From contig CAVTEU010000019.1 in assembly GCA_963733905.1 (NCBI GenBank), forward strand, positions 1-64,000: a stretch of 64,000 nucleotides of DNA. The letters run 5' to 3'. A program made the translations under genes and the position numbers. Source of the DNA: DATADW01 sp963733905. GTDB lineage: Bacteria > Actinomycetota > Acidimicrobiia > Spongiisociales > DATADW01. The notes beneath the pieces were generated by a model that saw only the letters and a program-made list of their open reading frames with translations, was not told the origin of the DNA and did no database searches. The first letter of the stretch is position 1. Every line of letters begins with the position of its first letter. Shown in pieces: positions 19,005 to 25,607 of this stretch.

Positions 19005-19578
19005 ATGGCTGAGATATTGCTGTTGCACCACGCACAGGGTCTCACGACCGGAGTGGAGGACTTTGCCGAAGAACTGCGTCGGGCGGGGCACGTCGTGCAC
19101 ACCCCCGACCTCTACGACGGGAATACGTTCGACACTCTCGATGATGGCATTGCCTACGCAGCCAAGGTCGGATTCGGCGAGGTCATGGAACGGGGGGTGC
19201 GGGCGGCGGACGAGCTCGGCGACGAGTTGGTCTACGCAGGCTTTTCGCTAGGCGTGATGCCCGCACAGAAACTGGCGCAAACGCCGATCCGGTGCTCGGG
19301 GGGCGTTGTTCTTTCACGCCTGCCTGCCGGTGGAGGAGTTCGGTAGTTGGCCCGACGATGTGGCGGTGCAGATCCACGGCATGGATGCCGACCCCATCTT
19401 CGTTGACGAGGGGGATATCGACGCCGCCCGAGCGCTGGTCGATTCTGCCCCCAACGCCGAGCTGTTCGTCTACCCGGGCGACCAGCACCTGTTCACCGAC
19501 TCCAGCCTGCCGTCCTACGACGAGGGAGCCACCACCCAGCTCACCGAACGCGTATTGGAGTTTCTCGCCGAGCGGTGA
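19005..19578 (+). CDS. Dienelactone hydrolase-family alpha/beta hydrolase, one frameshift
   Basis: Alpha/beta hydrolase of the dienelactone hydrolase family, about 190 residues. The N terminus AEILLLHHAQGLTTGV, the nucleophile elbow AGFSLGV with serine rather than the cysteine of classical dienelactone hydrolases, the acid loop MDADPIFVDEGD and the histidine in GDQHLFTD form a plausible catalytic triad. An extra G in a six-G run near 19300 breaks the frame; without it the join reads GALFFHACLPVEEFG. Substrate unknown; ester or lactone hydrolysis in aromatic breakdown is one option. Confidence 0.83.
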
Positions 19579-19649
19579 GTGGGTCTTAAAGACACCTGGC
19601 CGGCAATGCAGCGGCCGGTGGCCAAGCCCTTCCGAAAAGGATCGGTGCC

Positions 19650-19817
19650 CTAGCGGCTTGCCTTGGCGATGATCCTGTTACAGAGGCCGATGCACTGACT
19701 GCAGATGTACACGCCGGGGCCGGCAACCAGCCGTTTGACCTCGCCCTGCCCCTTGCCGCAGAAGGAGCAACGGCACGAACGGTCGGGGCCGCGTGCGTCA
19801 TCACGCCGTCGTCTCAT
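19650..19817 (-). CDS. Stand-alone ClpX-type C4 zinc-finger protein (55 residues)
   Basis: Very small protein consisting almost only of the N-terminal zinc-binding domain known from ClpX. Cysteines fall as CSFC (residues 17-20) and CSQC (39-42), with KRLVAGPGVYIC between them, closely matching the ClpX domain. The N terminus is arginine-rich (MRRRRDD), so it could bind nucleic acid or a partner. No ATPase part is attached. In ClpX this domain dimerises and recruits substrates and adaptors; a free copy could compete or act as an adaptor, which is inference. A G-rich sequence precedes ATG 19817. Confidence 0.8.
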   Translation of the reverse strand: MRRRRDDARGPDRSCRCSFCGKGQGEVKRLVAGPGVYICSQCIGLCNRIIAKASR

Positions 19818-19884
19818 GAGATGAGCCTACCCCCGGCCATGTGCCCCCACCCTCAGGAAGCACTAGTGGCGTCCGAGGAACGGT

Positions 19885-20972
19885 TCACTCCTCGAAGCGA
19901 AACCTCATGGTGGCGGCGACTTCCGGCGGTAGGGCGGGGCGGGCGGATCGTGGGATGAGGAAGGTGGCCAGGTTGAACAGGTCGGTAAAGACCCTGCTCT
20001 TCTCCGCCGATCGGGACAGGTAGGCGAACCCAGCAGAGCCACCTGTGCCAACACGGCGGCCGATCATCCGCAGGGCCATCAGGGCGTGGCGGTGGCGCCA
20101 CGTGGTGAACCCCTCGTCGATGTCCATCAGCAGTGTGAGCACCCGGTTGCCGTCGTGGAGTGCCGGTTGGTCGCGGTAGAGGGTGATGAACAGCGCCGCC
20201 TGGAAGGCGCGGTACGAGAACCGCCGCTCTCCTGACGCCACCAGCGCCTTGTGCTTGGCCTCGTCGAAGACCGCCTCGTTGTGGACGTATGTCTGCTCGA
20301 AACCGGCAAGCTGCTCGGCCCGCTCCTCTTCTGTCAGGTTCGGGTTTGCCTCCACCACGGCCCGGTCGTGGTCGAGCATCCCAAGCACCGCCTTGCGGTA
20401 GGCCTCCCAGAAGTCGAAGTCCCCAAGTTCGAGGAAGGGCGTCCGCTCCAACCAGGCCTCGACCAGGTCGTGGAGCGATGGCTCGTGCTCGGTCCGCTCG
20501 ACCACGAACTCGGTCGTCTTCGTCGAATCGGGCCGTGTAGTCGGCGCCGGCCAGGCGCATCCGGTCGCCAGAGTCGCACGCCCAACTTGTTCTCGACCAT
20601 CCGGAACTGGGCGCTCTGAAACCCGGAGGCCGGGAAGAGGTGGTCACGGAATTCGAGAAAGTCGAGCGGGGTCATCGTCTCCAGCACCGATATCTGTTGG
20701 AGCAGCACCTTCTGGATCTCGGTGATGCGATGCAATAGCGCCACGACCCGTCCCATGTCCGACTCGTCGACCCGCTCGTGAGCGAAGATCGCCCGCACCT
20801 CGTCCAGCTCCCAGAGCACCTGCTTGAACCACAGCTCGTATGCCTGGTGGACGATGACGAACAGCATCTCGTCGTGCACCGCCGGCCCGTCGCGGGCGCT
20901 CTCAAGCCGCTGGACGCTCAACAGCGCGTCAAGCTGCAGATAGTCGCCGTAGTAGAGGGGGCGGTCCGTCAC
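19885..20972 (-). CDS. kynA: Tryptophan 2,3-dioxygenase, one frameshift
   Basis: Heme enzyme that opens the indole ring of tryptophan to N-formylkynurenine, the first step of the kynurenine pathway. Starts at GTG 20972. The distal region HDEMLFVIVHQAYELWFKQ, the dimer helix SVLETMTPLDFLEFRDHL, FQSAQFRMVENKLG and the proximal heme-ligand region FTTWRHRHALMALRMIG followed by GTGGSAGFAYL are all present. A frame break near 20530 joins the two parts. About 360 residues, longer than the usual 280, partly due to a C-terminal extension. Two palindromes in the gap to the divergent aryl-CoA ligase suggest shared control. No kynurenine formamidase or kynureninase is visible here. Confidence 0.92.
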
Positions 20973-20985
20973 CTGCCCAAGACTA

Positions 20986-21000
20986 CGAACCCAGGGTTCG
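20986..21000. promoter_or_regulatory. Palindromic operator candidate, copy 1
   Basis: CGAACCCAGGGTTCG is a perfect 15-bp inverted repeat around a central A. It lies 14 bp before the kynA start. An identical copy is centred 36 bp away. Confidence 0.75.
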
Positions 21001-21020
21001 AAGCGCGCCACAGCAACCGC

Positions 21021-21037
21021 TCGAACCCAGGGTTCGA
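21021..21037. promoter_or_regulatory. Palindromic operator candidate, copy 2
   Basis: The same 15-bp core with one more matching base on each side. It lies 56 bp before the aryl-CoA ligase start. Two identical palindromes in a 120-bp divergent region point to one regulator for both genes. I do not see its gene. Confidence 0.75.
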
Positions 21038-21092
21038 GGGCTAGGCCGGCCGGCGCCGCCCACGCCATCAAGCGCGTTACCGTCGATGCTCG

Positions 21093-22584
21093 ATGTCGGG
21101 GCCGCAACTCAACATCGCCGACGCCTTCCTGTTCGAGCGCCTTCGGGCAGGCAATGGAGAACGAGTCGCGCTCCGCCTCGATGACAGGACGTACTCATAC
21201 CGCGAGGTGGCTGGTCTCGCTGCGGGTTACGCGAGGCGGCTCACCGAGGAAGGTGTCCAGCCGGAGCAGCGGGTGCTGATCGCGTTGCCCGATGGCGCCG
21301 AGTTCGTGGGAGCCCTCTTCGGGACGCTGGCGGTCGGAGCCGTGGCGGTGATGATCGGGCCCGAGATGCGGCCCGAGCATCTCGCGGCCGTGGTCATGGC
21401 AAGCCGGTCGCCACTGGCGGTGGCGGAGGACGTGGAGCGATTCGAGACGGCCGGCGTTCCTCGGGTCCTGGCCGCTGGGGACTACGTCGTTGGTGATCCA
21501 GAAATGTTCGAGCCGTACCCGACCCACCGCGACGATCCTGCCATCTGGCTGTTCTCGGGTGGGACCACCGGAGTGCCGAAAATCGTGGTGCAGACACACC
21601 GGTCCTTCCTCAACACCACCGAGCGCTACGCCCAGGAGACCCTCGGCTACCGGGCCGACGACATCACGTTGTCGGTCCCCAAGCTCTACTTCGGGTACGC
21701 CACCGGCTCCAACCTCTTCTTTCCCTTCTCGGTGGGTGCCAGCGCCGTCCTCTTCCCGGAGCGACCCACGCCAGAGGTGCCTCTTCGAGAAGATCGGGCG
21801 GCACCGGCCCACGATCCTGGTGAACGTCCCGTCGATGGTGGCGGCGATGGTGGCCCACCCCGACGCCACATCCCAAGACTTCTCGTCGCTGCGCTTCGCT
21901 ACTTCGGCCGGCGAAGCCCTACCTGTCGAGCTCCACAGCCAGTGGGACGAGATCTTCGGGGTCGACCTGCTCGACGGCCTGGGGACCGCGGAAATGTGGC
22001 ACATCTTCGTGACCAACCGTCCCGGCGAGGTGCGGCGCGGAACCGTCGGCCGGGTTGTCCCGGGCTTCGACGTCCGGATCTGCGACGAGGAGGGCGAACA
22101 GGTCCCCGACGGCGAGGTCGGCCGCCTTTGGGTCCGAGGTGGATCACGCGCTTGGGGCTACTGGCAGGACATCGACCGGACCGCCGAGGCGTTCCGCGGT
22201 GAGTGGTTCGTCGGCGGCGACCTCGCCTCGCGCGACAGCGATGGGTTCATCACCCATCGGGGCCGGGCCGACGACGCCGTCAAGGTCAAGGGGAAATGGC
22301 TCCGCCCCCAGGAGGTGGAGGGAGCGCTGCTCAGCCACCCTGCGGTGCGGGAGTGCGCCGTGATCGCGGTGGAGAACCACGTCGGGCTGCTCGAACCGGT
22401 CGCCTTCGTCGTGGCGGAGGCCGCGCCCGGGCTGGAGGAGGAGTTGCAGCGTCACGTCCTCGACCGGCTCGAGCGCTACAAGAACCCGCGGCGGGTGATC
22501 GTGGTGGATGCACTCCCCCAGACCCACCTGGGGAAGGTGGACCGGGCCACCCTGCGCCGCCTAGCCAGCCAGTTCCTCCGCTAG
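21093..22584 (+). CDS. Benzoate/2-aminobenzoate-CoA ligase family enzyme, one frameshift
   Basis: AMP-forming ligase that activates an aromatic acid to its CoA thioester. Seen: the N-terminal NIADAFLFERLRAGNG typical of benzoate-CoA ligases, the AMP-binding P-loop LFSGGTTGVPK, PKLYFGYATGSNLFFPFSVG, ATSAGEALPVELHSQW, GLGTAEMWHIF, the hinge region GRADDAVKVKGKW and the catalytic lysine region THLGKVDRA. An extra C near 21778 breaks the frame before LFEKIGRH. About 497 residues. Pairing with kynA and an aminobenzoyl-CoA monooxygenase makes anthranilate the best guess; benzoate or salicylate are alternatives. Confidence 0.9.
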
Positions 22585-22590
22585 AGCCAG

Positions 22591-22642
22591 CCGTTCTTGC
22601 GTGACTGAAAGTCCATTCGACCACTCAGCCACGCAAGAACGG
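22591..22642. repeat. Hairpin, copy 1 of a duplicated palindromic unit
   Basis: Arms CCGTTCTTGCGTG and CACGCAAGAACGG pair perfectly over 13 bp, extended by CTGA/TCAG after one mismatch. It lies 6 bp past the ligase stop, between two convergent genes, so it may end transcription, though no T-run follows. Confidence 0.8.
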
Positions 22643-22663
22643 AGTCGCCAGCCGACACCCATC

Positions 22664-22713
22664 CGTTCCTGCGTGACAGAAACGTCCAACCGACCACTCA
22701 GCCACGCAAGAAG
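22664..22713. repeat. Hairpin, copy 2 of a duplicated palindromic unit
   Basis: A near copy of the previous hairpin: TTCCTGCGTG pairs with CACGCAAGAA with one mismatch, and the loop keeps GACCACTCAGC. It faces the convergent asparaginase stop at 22727. The two copies start 73 bp apart. Confidence 0.78.
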
Positions 22714-22726
22714 CGCTCGCCCCCGA

Positions 22727-23776
22727 TCACACCGGTGTCAGCTCGCCGGCGAGATCCTGTTGCATCAGCAGCCGCGCCTCATCGACCGAGTGGCGATCGA
22801 GCAGGACCATGAGCTTGGTGATCGCAGCCTCGAAGGTCATGTCGAGGGCGGGGACCGCACCGGTGTCGAGGAGCGCAGCGCCAGTTGCGTAGGCGCCACC
22901 GCGAACCGAGCCGGCGCCGCACTGGGTGGTCACCGCGACGACCACCCCCCGCTCGCTGGCGGCGGTCAAACCATCGAGGAACCATGCCGCGTCGGGACCG
23001 TTGCCGGCCCCGTATGCCTCTATGACAAGTCCGCGCAAGCTCGGCCGTGAGAGAACGGCGGTCAGATCGGCTTCGTCGAGGGCGGGGTGGAGTCGGAGTG
23101 TGGCGACGTCGGTACACAACCCGCCGGAGCGCCGCAACGGAGGCAACCCGGCCGGACGTATCGCCCCGAAGTCGTATTCGATGGTGACGCCGGCCGTTGC
23201 CAGCGGTGACAAATTGGGTGAGGCGAACCCCCGGTAGCTGTCGGCGTGAACCTTCGACGTCCGGTTTCCCCGAAGCAACACGTCGTCGAAGAACACTGTC
23301 ACCTCGGGCACCGCGGCAATGCCGTCGAACTGGGCGAGCGCGATGGCGGCAGCGGTCACCAGGTTCTCCCTCCCGTCGGAGCGGATGGCGGTGATCGGGC
23401 GCTGCGCCCCGGTGAGCACTATCGGGATGTCGAGCCCTTCGAGGAGGAAGCTCAACGCGGCGGCGGTGAAGGCCATGGTGTCGGTCCCATGGAGCACCAC
23501 CACCCCGGCGTGTCCCGGTGCGTGCTCGACGATTGCATCTGCGATGTCGAGCCAGTGATGTGGCTGGAGCGCCGCCGAGTCGATCGGATCGGCGAAGGCG
23601 GTCAGAGTCACCGAGACCGGCAATCGGTCGATGATGGGGAGGTGGCTGACCAACTGGCTGAGATCGAGCGGGACCAGCCTGCCGCCATCGTCCTCGGTCA
23701 TACCGATCGTTCCACCGGTGTAGAGCAGCAGGAGGCGGCCTGAGGCTGACCGACCCACCGTCCCCAGAGTCTCCAA
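22727..23776 (-). CDS. ansA: L-asparaginase, type I (cytosolic)
   Basis: Hydrolyses asparagine to aspartate and ammonia. 349 residues, intact. Both catalytic threonine motifs are present: LLLLYTGGTIGMTE near residue 15 and VVLHGTDTMAFTAAALSF near 90. The motif LTGAQRPITAIRSDGRENL and the C-terminal half (YGAGNGPD, TQCGAGSVRGGAYATG) also fit. No signal peptide is seen, which supports the cytosolic form. The start could be slightly downstream at a GTG before GRSASGRLLLL. Confidence 0.92.
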   Translation of the reverse strand: METLGTVGRSASGRLLLLYTGGTIGMTEDDGGRLVPLDLSQLVSHLPIIDRLPVSVTLTAFADPIDSAALQPHHWLDIADAIVEHAPGHAGVVVLHGTDTMAFTAAALSFLLEGLDIPIVLTGAQRPITAIRSDGRENLVTAAAIALAQFDGIAAVPEVTVFFDDVLLRGNRTSKVHADSYRGFASPNLSPLATAGVTIEYDFGAIRPAGLPPLRRSGGLCTDVATLRLHPALDEADLTAVLSRPSLRGLVIEAYGAGNGPDAAWFLDGLTAASERGVVVAVTTQCGAGSVRGGAYATGAALLDTGAVPALDMTFEAAITKLMVLLDRHSVDEARLLMQQDLAGELTPV

Positions 23777-23800
23777 CCTCCCCGATTGGCCTGCGGTGCG

Positions 23801-24646
23801 TCACCCCGGCGGTCCCGCATCGACGGTGCGGAGGAAGTCATCGGGCTCTTCGCCGCTCCACGGATCCCAGCCGCGCTGCCACCAGGTGGCGCCGGCCTCC
23901 TCCAATTCGACCAAACGGTCGGCGGCTTCGGCGGGGTCGTCGGGGAGCGGGCCGGTGCCGAGCACGTCGAATGGCTCGTCGCTGGCGCGGTGCGCACCGA
24001 CGTACTCCAGGATGAGGCGGACCTTGTCGGGCGTCAACGGGGCGGGGAAGACGCCATCCTCGACGACCAAGGGAGCCACACCGTCAAAGCGCGCCGCCCG
24101 GCGGAAGGGGCGCTTGTTGGGCCACACCCCGGCCACCCAGATCGGGATGCGCGGCTGCTGCACCGGGCGTGGGAGGAACGTCACCGGCCCCACCTCGTAG
24201 TGCTCGCCGCTGAAGCGGAATGGCTCGCCACTCCACAGACCGGTCAGCACTTCGAGACCCTCGTCCAACTGGGCGGCGCGGACCTTGCGATCGGGGTCCT
24301 CACCCCAGATCTCGAAGTCGAGATCGGCGGGCTCTCCGATCCCCACTCCAAGGATGAGCCGCCCGTCGCTCAGCCGGTCGAGCGATACCGCCTGTCGCGC
24401 CACCACCCAGGGTCGGCGTCTCGGCAGTGGAGTGACCATCGGCGCCAGCAGCAGACGCTCGGTCGCCATGGCGGCCGCCGCCAGCAGCACCCAGGGGTCT
24501 GCCACCTCGTTGCCATCCTCGAAGACCAGGTGGTCCCAGACGAAGAGACCATCCCACCCTGCCGCTTCCGCCCGCCGCGCCAGGTCCACCAGGGTTCGGG
24601 GGTCCTCGAATGGCCCGAAGTTGGGGACGTTGACCGCCAAGCGCAT
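23801..24646 (-). CDS. F420-dependent LLM-class oxidoreductase
   Basis: Luciferase-like oxidoreductase, 281 residues, intact. MRLAVNVPNFGPFEDPR, WDGLFVWDHLVFEDG, ERLLLAPMVTPLPRRRPW, LDRLSDGRLILGVGIGEP and a C-terminal LLILEYVG-like helix match F420 or FMN TIM-barrel members. The cofactor is inferred from the subfamily. It ends 24 bp before the asparaginase start, so the two may share a transcript. Substrate unknown. Confidence 0.88.
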   Translation of the reverse strand: MRLAVNVPNFGPFEDPRTLVDLARRAEAAGWDGLFVWDHLVFEDGNEVADPWVLLAAAAMATERLLLAPMVTPLPRRRPWVVARQAVSLDRLSDGRLILGVGIGEPADLDFEIWGEDPDRKVRAAQLDEGLEVLTGLWSGEPFRFSGEHYEVGPVTFLPRPVQQPRIPIWVAGVWPNKRPFRRAARFDGVAPLVVEDGVFPAPLTPDKVRLILEYVGAHRASDEPFDVLGTGPLPDDPAEAADRLVELEEAGATWWQRGWDPWSGEEPDDFLRTVDAGPPG

Positions 24647-24709
24647 CACCGGAGACTCGCACAATTCCGAGGTCGGCGTCTGACCGCAGATATGCGCTAC
24701 CGTTTGCTG

Positions 24710-25030
24710 ATGATCTCCGGGGACCTGATTCGCGAAGCGCGCCGTCGTGCCGGCCTCACCCAGCGCCAACTGGCCGAGCGGGCGGGCAAGGCACCATCGG
24801 TGATAGGTAGGTGGGAACGCGGGGAGGTCAAGCCACCGCTCGAAACCGTCGTGGACCTGATCCGAGCATGCGGGCTCGACCTCGGATTCGGGATCTACCA
24901 ATCCGATGACGGCCACGATCTGGCACTGATACGGCGAGAGTTGCGTCGGACTCCGGCAGAGCGATCCAGACACTTGGCCATGGCTGTACGTCGAGTGCAG
25001 TCTTTGGTCTCGTCGTCCCGTGGAAACTGA
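24710..25030 (+). CDS. XRE-family helix-turn-helix regulator paired with a nucleotidyltransferase
   Basis: Small DNA-binding protein of 106 residues. Residues about 5-60 form an XRE helix-turn-helix (LIREARRRAGLTQRQLAERA, APSVIGRWERGEVKPPLETV). The C-terminal 45 residues are charged and helical (LALIRRELRRTPAERSRHLA) and may bind the partner protein. Its 3' end overlaps the nucleotidyltransferase start by 11 nt. The arrangement resembles toxin-antitoxin or AbiE-like pairs, with this gene in the antitoxin/regulator position. Start at ATG 24710; ATG 24692 is possible. Confidence 0.83.
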   Translation: MISGDLIREARRRAGLTQRQLAERAGKAPSVIGRWERGEVKPPLETVVDLIRACGLDLGFGIYQSDDGHDLALIRRELRRTPAERSRHLAMAVRRVQSLVSSSRGN

Positions 25031-25535
25031 ATTCGATCCGGTTGGTCTGCTCAGGACCCTCACCGATCACGGGGTTCGCTTCGTTGTGATAGGCGGGTAC
25101 GGCGCCAGACTGCGCGGCGTTCCCCTTCTCACCGAAGACGTCGACGTGACCCCCGATTCGAACACCGACAACTTGGACCGAATCGCGGCCGCCCTCAGGC
25201 AACTCGGCGCCCGCCTTCGAGTGCCCAATGACCCGGAGGGCGTTCCCTTCCCGATCGACGCTGAGATGCTTGCCACTGCGCGCTCGTGGACACTCACGAC
25301 AACACTGGGTGATCTCGATCTCGTATTCGAGCCAGCAGGCACACGCGGTTTTCCGGACGTAGCCACTGAGGCCACCCGAGAAACCATTTCGGATTCTCCC
25401 TCCCTCGTGGTGGCGGTTGCCTCGCTGCGTGACATCATCCGCATGAAGCAGGCATCGGGACGAGAGAAGGACCAGGCAACTCTCCCCCTTCTACGGCGCA
25501 CCCTCGAGGAAATCCGCCGTCAGCAGGGACGCTGA
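25020..25535 (+). CDS. MNT-like nucleotidyltransferase
   Basis: Small protein of 171 residues with the polymerase-beta-like nucleotidyltransferase core. The motif VIGGYGARLRGVPLLTEDVD contains the GG pair and the first two metal-binding aspartates; a third lies in LGDLDLVFEP. The C-terminal part (SLRDIIRMKQASGREKDQAT) is the usual helical tail of AbiEii/MNT-like proteins. Starts at GTG 25020, overlapping the XRE gene. Family members can AMPylate or add nucleotides to a partner or tRNA; the target here is unknown. Confidence 0.83.
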   Translation: METEFDPVGLLRTLTDHGVRFVVIGGYGARLRGVPLLTEDVDVTPDSNTDNLDRIAAALRQLGARLRVPNDPEGVPFPIDAEMLATARSWTLTTTLGDLDLVFEPAGTRGFPDVATEATRETISDSPSLVVAVASLRDIIRMKQASGREKDQATLPLLRRTLEEIRRQQGR

Positions 25536-25607
25536 TCACCCGAAACCTCGCAGACCTTCCGCTCCCGCCCCCGAGACCAACCCGGTCACCCCGAATACAC
25601 TTCGGGC

